Source: Sporosarcina sp. D27 (GTDB lineage: Bacteria; Bacillota; Bacilli; Bacillales_A; Planococcaceae). Taken from it: 64,000 bases of DNA. Below the pieces are notes generated by a model. The model made no database searches, was not told the DNA's origin, and saw only the letters and a list, made by a program, of their open reading frames with translations. Positions 1-7,437 of the stretch are shown here, in pieces; the stretch's first letter is position 1; each line of letters begins with the position of its first letter. Both the position numbers and the translations under genes were made by a program. Location of the stretch: positions 1-64,000 of the forward strand of contig NZ_AZUC01000058.1 of NCBI RefSeq assembly GCF_000586555.1, given 5' to 3'.

Positions 1-66
1 TAGGGGAGTTTCTCGATAACGAGATACAATTCAACATGATTAAGGGATTAATTGGTAGCGCTCCGC
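1..66 (+). repeat. Partial copy of the dispersed 205-bp repeat (conserved module)
   Basis: The window opens inside a copy of the repeat family seen at 2545, 19271, 27207 and 57330. Visible are the last array unit (TTTCTCGATAACGAGA) and the module TACAATTCAAC...GGATTAATTGGTAGCGCTCCGC. The array that should precede it lies outside the window. Confidence 0.75.
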
Positions 67-150
67 TTGTCTAGGAATGGGCTATTTCAACCTGTCTGAA
101 CGCGCGCGCTATGAACAAACCTGCGCTACAGAATTTTCTGTTAAATCATC

Positions 151-179
151 TTGCGCTACACAACTTTGAGTGGTACAAT
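151..179 (+). promoter_or_regulatory. SigA-type promoter of helD
   Basis: TTGCGC at 151-156 and TACAAT at 174-179 are separated by 17 bp, predicting a start near 186 and a leader of about 75 nt. Seen by eye; no transcript evidence. Confidence 0.5.
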
Positions 180-262
180 CATCTTCTGTTTCAAATTTCC
201 CCAGTATCATATCATCATCCGGAAACGACAGGACAAATTCTAGGAAAGCGGAGGATCTGTAC

Positions 263-2488
263 ATGCAGAGACACCCTGATTTTGAGTTTGAGGCTGAGCG
301 TCTGGACTACACGGTGCATTACATGCGACGGCTTTTGGAAGAGTCGCAGCGTGATGTCGACGCCTCTCAAGAACAAATTCGTCACGCAATGGCGGATTTG
401 GATTATTTGGATTCCAGTATGAGTTACATTAACATCCTCACGAACACGCGGTTTTTCGAAATGGCACGCTCACAGAAGGAAGCATTTGAAGCCATCCAGA
501 AGAAGCCGTATTTTGCGCGGATTCATTTCCAACCTGATGATGAAAAAGACCAATTTCTGTACATTGGTAAGACATCGGTGTTTCATCAGGAGACGCAAGA
601 ACCAATTATTGTCGACTGGCGGTCACCTGTCGCGAATGTTTATTATGACGGACGTTTAGGTGAAATGACGTATGATGTCCGAGGTGAAGAAGTCAGCGGG
701 CATTTGCATTCAAAGCGGCAATATCAGATTGAAGAGGGCGAGTTGCTCGATGTTCGTGACATTGACTTGACGACGAACGATGAGTTATTGCAGGAAGCGC
801 TTGCGGGCAAAGCAGATGTCAGGTTGACGGAAATTATCTCGACGATCCAGTCAGAACAGAATGATATCATTCGAGCGAGTTTGCGCAAGCCGATCATTGT
901 GCAAGGTGCTGCTGGCAGTGGAAAAACCACGATTGCATTGCACCGGATTTCCTACTTTCTTTATACAAAAGGAACAGATTTCCCTGCTGAAAAGTTGATG
1001 ATTCTTGCACCGAGCAAGTTGTTCATGGATTATATCGGAGATGTGCTGCCTGAGCTCGGAGTGGGCAGTATTTGCCAGACGACGTTTGAAGAATATGTTT
1101 TGAATGCGACAGGTTTGAAGGTGAAACTGACTGATACGAATGCAAAACTTGAGCGATTGGCATCATCAGATTCATTGGATGAAATGACGATAACCATTGC
1201 TAGGATGAAAGGATCCGGAGAGTATCGGTTGATTATGGCGAAGTACGTGGAAAAACTCGAACAACAAACAGTGGCACTTTTTGAAGATGTTTTCATCGAC
1301 AATTATCGCATCATGGGTGCGAAGAGATTGCGAAAATTATTCATGGAAGACTTCGGATACTTACCAATCGAAAAACGGCTTGAACGCATTAAATTGATCA
1401 TGAAATCCGAGGTCACGCGCAAGCGCAAACAGCTCTACCAACTTTTATCAGATAAATATGAAGCTGCGCTAGATAAAGCATTGTATGGAATTCGGGATGA
1501 TGAAAAGCGTAGGGCTCGTATCACACGAATCATGGACGAGCGTGACGAGAGACTTCCTAAGATTGAGAAAGAAGGGAAGCAGAAGGTTGCTTCTTATATG
1601 AAGCGTTTCAAAAAGTTCAACGTCAAGCAATTGTATCGGAGTCTGCTGACGGATTCTGAATTACAGACAGAACTAGCGCCTGAGTGGTCGGAAGCGTTTA
1701 AGGTTTCATTCCAAGAAGTACATTTGAAAAATACGTGGGAATCTGAAGACTTGGCGGCACTTTACGACTTGCATGTGCAGCTGAAGGGGCTCGATAATGA
1801 ATGGAAGATGCGAGTTGTTTTCATCGATGAAGCGCAAGATTACAGTGAGTATCAGTTGGCTGCGTTACATGATGGACTTGAGACGGAATTGTTCACGCTG
1901 GTTGGCGACTTGGCGCAAGGAATTCATAGTTATCGCGCACTTACGTCATGGGAACCAGTGCGGAACATGCTCCCGACAGCTACGTATACGACGCTTCAGA
2001 AGAGTTATCGGACAACGATTGAAATCATGAATCTGGCGAACACGGTGCTCGCGCAAATGGAGGAGGATTTGCCACTTGTTGAGCCGGTAGTTCGTCATGG
2101 AATCGAGCCTGCGTTTCATGAAATGAAAGAGTTGGATATTGGACGAGTGCGAGAGATTTACGAATCGATTTCGGGGCGTGGTCATCGCTCTGTCGCGATG
2201 ATTTGTAAAACGAATGCCGAAGCGAAACAACTTTTTGGGGTGTTGTCGGAGGGTGGATTGGCGGTCCAATTGCTGGACGATCAAAGCGATATTGATGATT
2301 CCTGTATGCTCATCGTGCCGAGTGTTTTATCGAAAGGATTGGAATTCGATGCGGTCATAGTGGCAGCATTTGAAGATCCATTTCGAGATTCACCAATTGA
2401 CCGCAAGTTGCTGTATGTGGCAATGACGCGCCCGATGCATGAATTGCATGTACTGGGCGATGCGGCGAAGGAAGTTTTAGGTAAATGA
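263..2488 (+). CDS. helD: RNA polymerase recycling helicase HelD
   Basis: Superfamily 1 (UvrD/Rep-like) ATPase of 741 aa, close to the roughly 770 aa of Bacillus HelD, which binds core RNA polymerase and frees stalled or post-termination complexes from nucleic acid. The N-terminal helical arm (residues 1-90) is charged and coiled-coil-like. Walker A GAAGSGKTT is at residues 215-223 and the Walker B box DEAQD at 522-526. The C-terminal part carries the SF1 motifs SKGLEFDAV and YVAMTR. The frame is open to an ATG at 170, but ATG 263 is chosen because GGAGG at 250-254 sits 8 nt before it and the protein then begins like other HelD proteins. It stands alone, flanked by its own promoter and a strong terminator. 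Confidence 0.93.
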   Translation: MQRHPDFEFEAERLDYTVHYMRRLLEESQRDVDASQEQIRHAMADLDYLDSSMSYINILTNTRFFEMARSQKEAFEAIQKKPYFARIHFQPDDEKDQFLYIGKTSVFHQETQEPIIVDWRSPVANVYYDGRLGEMTYDVRGEEVSGHLHSKRQYQIEEGELLDVRDIDLTTNDELLQEALAGKADVRLTEIISTIQSEQNDIIRASLRKPIIVQGAAGSGKTTIALHRISYFLYTKGTDFPAEKLMILAPSKLFMDYIGDVLPELGVGSICQTTFEEYVLNATGLKVKLTDTNAKLERLASSDSLDEMTITIARMKGSGEYRLIMAKYVEKLEQQTVALFEDVFIDNYRIMGAKRLRKLFMEDFGYLPIEKRLERIKLIMKSEVTRKRKQLYQLLSDKYEAALDKALYGIRDDEKRRARITRIMDERDERLPKIEKEGKQKVASYMKRFKKFNVKQLYRSLLTDSELQTELAPEWSEAFKVSFQEVHLKNTWESEDLAALYDLHVQLKGLDNEWKMRVVFIDEAQDYSEYQLAALHDGLETELFTLVGDLAQGIHSYRALTSWEPVRNMLPTATYTTLQKSYRTTIEIMNLANTVLAQMEEDLPLVEPVVRHGIEPAFHEMKELDIGRVREIYESISGRGHRSVAMICKTNAEAKQLFGVLSEGGLAVQLLDDQSDIDDSCMLIVPSVLSKGLEFDAVIVAAFEDPFRDSPIDRKLLYVAMTRPMHELHVLGDAAKEVLGK

Positions 2489-2495
2489 ATTCTAG

Positions 2496-2532
2496 AATCC
2501 CGCGAGCGCTTCGTGCGCTGCGGGATTTTTTG
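2496..2532 (+). terminator. Rho-independent terminator of helD
   Basis: AATCCCGC/GCGGGATT and AGCGC/GCGCT form a 13-bp stem with one bulge, followed by a T run at 2526-2531. Confidence 0.88.
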
Positions 2533-2544
2533 TATGGAGAAAGA

Positions 2545-2706
2545 TTTATCGGCAAAATGTCAGGGGGTATCGGAAGTTTTAAGCGAGGAATCAGAACATT
2601 GGATAGAGGAATCGGAACTTCCAAGCTAAGAATCGGCAATAGGGAGGAATTAATCGGAAACGAGACACAATTCAACACCGTAAAAGGATTAATTGGTAGC
2701 ACTGCG
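2545..2706 (+). repeat. Dispersed repeat, class-a 21-bp array plus module
   Basis: Five consecutive 21-bp units start at 2545, 2566, 2587, 2608 and 2629, each with the core (G)GAATCGGAA near its start. A sixth partial unit runs straight into the conserved module GAGACACAATTCAAC...GGATTAATTGGTAGC. The unit phase relative to the module (15 bp before ACACAATTC) is the same as in the other copies. No ribosome binding site or protein-like composition supports coding. It fills most of the helD-ydbS gap. Confidence 0.8.
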
Positions 2707-2815
2707 TTTGATTTAAAAGAGCTCTCATCTTCTCCAAAAGATGCGGTTACATTTAGAGAATTATGCAGATTTAATCCAAAATCCAACAAATTCCTCAAAC
2801 TACCATCGATTCCTT

Positions 2816-2841
2816 TGAAACCTCTGTCGATATTTGGTGTA
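2816..2841 (+). promoter_or_regulatory. Candidate SigW (ECF) promoter of ydbST
   Basis: TGAAAC at 2816-2821, a 16-bp spacer, then TGTA at 2838-2841. The SigW consensus is TGAAAC-N16-CGTA, so the -35 and spacing are exact and the -10 has one change. In Bacillus subtilis ydbST belongs to the SigW regulon, which supports the call. Confidence 0.55.
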
Positions 2842-2872
2842 ATAGGGAAAAGAGAAGAAGTTAGGGGGACTC

Positions 2873-3373
2873 GTGTTGGAGGAGGATATTCAAACACCAA
2901 CGCATTGTTTAGCTGTTGAAGCGGTACCTGCGCTAAGATGGGGATCGACCATCAGCCATGTAATCATGCTGGCAATTTTTGGGGTTTTATACGCCATCAG
3001 TGTGTACTTTTCTTGGTGGTCTTGGACTCATTGGATTGTATATGGATTCACAGGACTCACTCTGATATCGGCGGTCTGGTCAATTGGATTAAGGCCAGTC
3101 TATTTCCATAAGCATTTTCGTTATGGAGTGAATGATGAATTTCTTCAGATTAAATCAGGTGCGTTTCATGAAAGTTATGAGCTCATTCCGATGGCAAAGA
3201 TTCAAGCGGTTTCGACAAATCAAGGACCGATTTTGAGACGCTTCGGTTTATATTCATTGGAAATAGAAACGATGGGATCGAGTCATGGAATACCTGCGTT
3301 GCCGAAAGAAGTAGCGATTGAAGTGAGAAATCAGATTGCCCGCTACGCAAAAATCAGGGAAGTGGATGAATGA
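2873..3373 (+). CDS. ydbS: Bacterial PH-domain membrane protein, YdbS-like
   Basis: Protein of 166 aa with two closely spaced hydrophobic segments (about residues 27-45 and 50-70) followed by a bPH2 (DUF304) domain containing the usual SGAFHESYELIPMAKIQ and RRFGLYSLEIET strings. The size matches YdbS (about 159 aa). The partner gene starts inside its stop (ATGA at 3370-3373), so translation is coupled. In B. subtilis YdbST acts at the cell envelope and helps resist membrane-active peptides such as amylocyclicin; the same role here is inferred. Start is GTG 2873 or TTG 2876; AGGGGG at 2863-2868 is better spaced for the TTG. Confidence 0.85.
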   Translation: MLEEDIQTPTHCLAVEAVPALRWGSTISHVIMLAIFGVLYAISVYFSWWSWTHWIVYGFTGLTLISAVWSIGLRPVYFHKHFRYGVNDEFLQIKSGAFHESYELIPMAKIQAVSTNQGPILRRFGLYSLEIETMGSSHGIPALPKEVAIEVRNQIARYAKIREVDE

Positions 3374-4845
3374 TGAAAATGAGGCGATACCATCCGTTAT
3401 CCATCCTGTTCGAATTCGCCGCATTTTTGAAAAGCTATGCAATTCTTGCGTTTGTCGTGGTAGTCAACTACGGTTCAGACTCTTGGATAGCCCGATTGGG
3501 TCGTATACTTCTGTTAGTATCAGTAGCCCTTACAATCATCGCCAGTATTCTGAAATGGATCACCCGAAAGTATGCGGTTGACGAACTTGCGTTTCACCTG
3601 AAAACAGGGATTTTCGAGAAAACGGAGCGGACGGTCTATTTTGATAAAATCCAAAACGTGCAGCGCCATACATCGTTTTTACATAAGCTGTTCGGGATGA
3701 CTTCCATAACTTTTGAAACTGGTACGTCTGGGATGAACTCGAATGTGAAGTTCGACGCTTTGACACGTTTGGAAGCGGATCGATTGGAATCCCTAGTAAA
3801 AGAGTTCATGCAATTAGGGAAGCCGACAACAGACTCTGAAACTGAAAAAGCTGCTATGACTTCGGATCGTGTCGTCCATTTCACACCGACTCGAAAAGAT
3901 ACCATTAAAGCTTCGTTCACATCGTTTAGCTTTTTGATCATCCTAGTGATTGGGGCATCTCTCTTTTCTAAGGTTGCTCAACTGTTCGAGGTAGTGGACT
4001 ATGTGAAAGGTTGGGTTGCGTCTGTTCTGATATCGGGCTGGATTATCGGTGGAATAGTGGTGGGTCTAATTGTACTCGCTGTAACGATCGGAGTCATATG
4101 GACGTTTGTGAAATATGGAAACTATGAAATTGCTTCAGACGAAGAAAGGATCTATATTTCAAAAGGTGTTTTGGATGAAACCGCATTTTCAATCGGGAAG
4201 AAACGTGTGCAGGCAGTGGAAATTACGCAGTCCTTCATGAAAAGAATTCTTGGCCTCGCAGAAGTGAAGTTGATAAGTGCTGGTAATCTTGGAGATGATG
4301 AGGATGAAGTCAGTTCGTTGTATCCGTTTTTGCCGGTGAAGCGGGCGTATGCAATGATTGCAGAGTTGCTACCTGACTATCAAGTAGTTCCAGATACGGA
4401 ACGGTTGCCACGGAAATCATTGTTGGCTCGTCTCATCAAGCCCTATTGGTTCTGGCTGATTGTAACGATCCCTCTCACAATTTTTAGACCAGAAGTATTT
4501 GAGTTGCCTATTGGGTGGGCAATTGTTTCAATCACACTTCTTGTCCTACTCATACTAAGCCGAGTACTCGGCTATTGGAACACTTCCTATGCGGTGAAAG
4601 GGCGATTCATTCAACTAAGTCAGGGGACATTTGAAAAAACGACGTTTCTGACGCGACGTGACAAAATCATCGAAGTATCTGTGAAACGGACGAAACTTCA
4701 GCAATGGTTTGGTGTTGCGACGATAGGTCTTATTAATCGTGCTAAACCGGTGCGCCATGAGACACTTCCAGATATGCCAATAAAAGAAGCCCAGCAATTT
4801 GTAAAGTGGTATGCGGAACGGACAAAAAATGTGCAACTGAAGTGA
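3370..4845 (+). CDS. ydbT: Multi-PH-domain membrane protein, YdbT-like
   Basis: 491-aa membrane protein matching YdbT in length (about 493 aa) and layout: paired membrane segments near residues 15-55, 182-245 and 365-400, each followed by a bPH2 (DUF304) domain. Repeated domain signatures are KTGIFEKTERTVYFDKIQNVQ, SKGVLDETAFSIGKKRVQAV and QGTFEKTTFLTRRDKIIEV, three diverged copies of one unit. It overlaps ydbS by 4 nt, so the two are made together and probably act together in the membrane. The Bacillus pair is induced by envelope stress; here the SigW-like promoter before ydbS suggests the same. Confidence 0.87.
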   Translation: MMKMRRYHPLSILFEFAAFLKSYAILAFVVVVNYGSDSWIARLGRILLLVSVALTIIASILKWITRKYAVDELAFHLKTGIFEKTERTVYFDKIQNVQRHTSFLHKLFGMTSITFETGTSGMNSNVKFDALTRLEADRLESLVKEFMQLGKPTTDSETEKAAMTSDRVVHFTPTRKDTIKASFTSFSFLIILVIGASLFSKVAQLFEVVDYVKGWVASVLISGWIIGGIVVGLIVLAVTIGVIWTFVKYGNYEIASDEERIYISKGVLDETAFSIGKKRVQAVEITQSFMKRILGLAEVKLISAGNLGDDEDEVSSLYPFLPVKRAYAMIAELLPDYQVVPDTERLPRKSLLARLIKPYWFWLIVTIPLTIFRPEVFELPIGWAIVSITLLVLLILSRVLGYWNTSYAVKGRFIQLSQGTFEKTTFLTRRDKIIEVSVKRTKLQQWFGVATIGLINRAKPVRHETLPDMPIKEAQQFVKWYAERTKNVQLK

Positions 4846-4915
4846 AATCGGTTTAATCGGGACGACTTCAGGAATAGACTAATTAGAGGCGTCTGTCTAA
4901 AAAAGGGGTGTTGGA

Positions 4916-5743
4916 ATGGGACGACGGAAAAAGTTCGGGAAAATGAGTGTAGTTGTACTCGTGACATATCTAGTAATGATTGTGATGAACTACTTGGCGA
5001 ATGCGCTTCCGCTGAACGGGATGACGACTGGAGAAGTGTCGGATTCCTATAGCAATCTGTTCGCACCAGCGGGTTATACGTTTGCAATTTGGGGACTTAT
5101 TTATGTGCTACTTGCGTTTCATGTCATTTATCAACTAGGATTCTTCAGATCCGGTGAACGTTCAGAAGTGACGCAACTCGTGAAAAAAATCGCGGTCTAT
5201 TTTTCGATTTCATCCGTAGCGAACGCATTATGGATTGTAGCATGGCATTATGGAAAGCTGGGGACTTCGATCGTTTTGATGCTCATCATTTTGGTGAGCC
5301 TAATCATTATCAATGGCATGACGGTGAAAGCTGATCTGTCATTTAAAGAGAAGTTTTTCATCCGGCTTCCGTTTAGTGTGTATTTTGGTTGGATTACAGT
5401 TGCCACTATCGCGAATATTACTTCGTATTTCGTTTCCATAGATTGGAACGGTTTCGGATTGTCAGATCAGACATGGACAGTCATCATTCTACTCGCTGGA
5501 ACAATTATAGGAATTGCAACACTGCTCAAAAATTGGGTTGCCTCTTACGGATTTGTCCTCGTTTGGGCGTATATCGGAATTTACAACAAACACGTATCGC
5601 CTGAAGGGTGGAATGAAGCCTATCCTGGTATTATATTAACGGTTTCAATTTGTATTGTCTTACTTACCTTGCTAAGTTTGTGGGTACTGGTGAAACGACG
5701 GAAACGAACAAATCACAGTGGACGCATTCATACATTTAGGTGA
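4916..5743 (+). CDS. TspO/MBR-related tryptophan-rich membrane protein (long form)
   Basis: 275-aa integral membrane protein with about eight hydrophobic segments. The segment FAPAGYTFAIWGLIYVLLA near residues 48-67 is typical of TspO/MBR-related proteins, as are tryptophans in later helices. It is longer than classical TspO (about 155 aa) and belongs with the larger related proteins found in Bacillales whose ligand is unknown; porphyrin or sterol binding cannot be assumed. ATG 4916 follows GGGG at 4905-4908. It lies 70 bp after ydbT without an obvious terminator, so read-through from ydbST is possible. C-terminal tail is short and basic. Confidence 0.75.
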   Translation: MGRRKKFGKMSVVVLVTYLVMIVMNYLANALPLNGMTTGEVSDSYSNLFAPAGYTFAIWGLIYVLLAFHVIYQLGFFRSGERSEVTQLVKKIAVYFSISSVANALWIVAWHYGKLGTSIVLMLIILVSLIIINGMTVKADLSFKEKFFIRLPFSVYFGWITVATIANITSYFVSIDWNGFGLSDQTWTVIILLAGTIIGIATLLKNWVASYGFVLVWAYIGIYNKHVSPEGWNEAYPGIILTVSICIVLLTLLSLWVLVKRRKRTNHSGRIHTFR

Positions 5744-5796
5744 TTGAGCTTCACGAGAAGTGAGAAAGTTGTTTGATGTATTATTCAGATTTTTCA

Positions 5797-5826
5797 TTGA
5801 CCGCATTGGTCGAAGTATGGTATTCT
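5797..5826 (+). promoter_or_regulatory. Promoter of the tetR-ABC exporter operon
   Basis: TTGACC at 5797-5802 and TATTCT at 5821-5826 with 18-bp spacing. The -35 lies inside the first operator and the second operator falls over the expected start site, a repressible layout. Confidence 0.55.
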
Positions 5827-5879
5827 TACTTCGACCAGTGTGGTCTAATTTTTTTGTTATCAAATCGACCGGGGTGGTC
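5799..5879 (+). promoter_or_regulatory. Three TetR-type operators at 34-bp spacing
   Basis: The 13-bp palindrome GACC-N4-T-GGTC occurs at 5799-5811 (GACCGCATTGGTC), 5833-5845 (GACCAGTGTGGTC) and 5867-5879 (GACCGGGGTGGTC), start to start exactly 34 and 34 bp. The last ends 15 nt before the tetR start codon. Autoregulation by the adjacent TetR protein is inferred. Confidence 0.75.
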
Positions 5880-5894
5880 TAAAGAGGTGGGCAA

Positions 5895-6518
5895 ATGGTA
5901 AAGGCGTTTGAAATGCTTGATGAATCTAAGAAAAAAAGAATTATAGATGCGGCAATACATGAGTTTGCGGAGCGTCCGTATGAACAGGCATCGACGAATC
6001 GAATTGTGAAAGAAGCGCATATCGGAAAGGGAATGCTGTTTCACTATTTTGAAACGAAACAAGCTCTTTATGAGTATTTGGTCGATCGCGCCCTCAATGT
6101 GATGGAAGAGTTGTATGTTCAATATATTGATGTGTCAGAACCGGATTTCATTGAACGGATGAAAGGTTCTGCCAAGATGAAGATGGATGTATATCGATTG
6201 CATCCGGACTTGTTTCATTTCATCGGTCAAGTGGTTTTAGAGAAAGAGACAAAAATTCCAAAGGCGCTTGCCGAACGATTGGAAAAGATGCAGCAGGATG
6301 GGATGACGAGTTTGTTGAGCGGAATTGACTTGTCCAGATTTCGGGAGGATATACCTGCAGATGAAGTGATGAAACTCATTAGTTGGTCGATTGAAGGATA
6401 TGGTAAGGAGCTACTTGCAAAGCTGGATGGGCAGACATTTGTGGAATTGGAATTGGATTCGTATTGGCATGAATTTGACGCATTTTTAGATGTGCTGAAG
6501 AGAATTTATTATAAATAG
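5895..6518 (+). CDS. TetR-family transcriptional regulator
   Basis: 207 aa. The N-terminal HTH covers about residues 12-58 (KKKRIIDAAIHEFAERPYEQ, then TNRIVKEAHIGKGMLFHYF), the standard TetR fold; the C-terminal ligand domain is not assignable to a known effector. ATG 5895 follows AGAGGTGGG. It is the first gene of an operon with an ABC exporter (ATPase 10 bp downstream), so it probably represses that exporter until an amphiphilic or antibiotic ligand binds. Three matching palindromes lie directly upstream, consistent with autorepression. Confidence 0.88.
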   Translation: MVKAFEMLDESKKKRIIDAAIHEFAERPYEQASTNRIVKEAHIGKGMLFHYFETKQALYEYLVDRALNVMEELYVQYIDVSEPDFIERMKGSAKMKMDVYRLHPDLFHFIGQVVLEKETKIPKALAERLEKMQQDGMTSLLSGIDLSRFREDIPADEVMKLISWSIEGYGKELLAKLDGQTFVELELDSYWHEFDAFLDVLKRIYYK

Positions 6519-6528
6519 GGGTGTGGGG

Positions 6529-7437
6529 ATGGCGATTTTAGATGTAAAAGGATTGACGAAGACGTTTGGAAAGTTTAGGGCGCTTGATGGCGTGGATTTT
6601 GAAGTGAGAAAAGGCGAAGTGTTTGGATTCATCGGACCGAATGGGGCCGGGAAGTCCACGACGATTCGGGTGTTGCTGGGGCTGTTGAAACGGGATGCAG
6701 GGACAGCGACGATTTTCGGTCAGGATGTTTGGTCAGACGCAGTAGAGATTCATCGGAAAATCGCATATGTCCCGGGGGATGTGAATTTGTGGCCAAATTT
6801 AACGGGTGGAGAAGTCATTGATTTGTTTGCTAGTTTACAAGGCGATGTGAACGCAAAACGCCGTGAAGAACTAATTGTGAAGTTTAACTTGGACACCTCT
6901 AAAAAGTGTCGGACGTATTCGAAGGGGAATCGGCAGAAGGTTGCGCTAGTTGCTGCGTTTGCATCTGATGCGGAGCTATTCATCCTAGATGAACCGACGT
7001 CAGGATTGGATCCGTTGATGGAACGCGTTTTTCAACAGTGTGTGGAAGAGGTGAAAGCTGCTGGGAAGAGTGTTTTACTTTCAAGTCATATTCTTTCTGA
7101 AGTGGAGAGATTGTGTGATCGAGTCGGGATTATTCGTTCAGGGGTGATGGTGGAAACAGGAACGCTAGCAGAATTGCGTCATTTGACGCGTTCGAACCTG
7201 TATGTGGAGTTAAATTCACCTGTTACCGATATCAGGCAGATACCAGGTGTTCATGAGTTGGTGGAAGCTGGAGATGGTTGGAAGTTTCAGGTGGACGGTG
7301 ATAAACTCGATGCTGTTATGTCGTATTTGAGTCCGTATGGCATCCGGAGGTTGGAGAGTGCGCCACCTACGCTCGAAGATTTGTTTATGCAACATTACGG
7401 AGACGTGACTGGAAGAGCAGAAGAAGGTGATTCTTAA
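6529..7437 (+). CDS. ABC exporter ATP-binding protein
   Basis: About 302-aa cytoplasmic ATPase. Walker A is GPNGAGKST near residue 36, the signature motif is degenerate (YSKGNRQKV instead of LSGGQ), and Walker B plus D-loop read LFILDEPTSGLDP. The H-loop is SSHILSE. A C-terminal extension of about 90 residues is typical of the CcmA/drug-exporter subfamily. ATG 6529 is preferred over GTG 6523 because GGGGTG at 6518-6523 serves it. Its stop overlaps the permease start by one base (TAATG at 7435-7439). Together with the next gene it should form a two-component exporter, probably for a drug or toxic lipid. Confidence 0.9.
   Translation: MAILDVKGLTKTFGKFRALDGVDFEVRKGEVFGFIGPNGAGKSTTIRVLLGLLKRDAGTATIFGQDVWSDAVEIHRKIAYVPGDVNLWPNLTGGEVIDLFASLQGDVNAKRREELIVKFNLDTSKKCRTYSKGNRQKVALVAAFASDAELFILDEPTSGLDPLMERVFQQCVEEVKAAGKSVLLSSHILSEVERLCDRVGIIRSGVMVETGTLAELRHLTRSNLYVELNSPVTDIRQIPGVHELVEAGDGWKFQVDGDKLDAVMSYLSPYGIRRLESAPPTLEDLFMQHYGDVTGRAEEGDS

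Noticed and set aside
2485-2919. 144-codon plus-strand open frame and the 181-codon minus-strand frame between helD and ydbS
   Set aside because: They run through the terminator and the 21-bp array; composition follows the repeat and there is no ribosome binding site.
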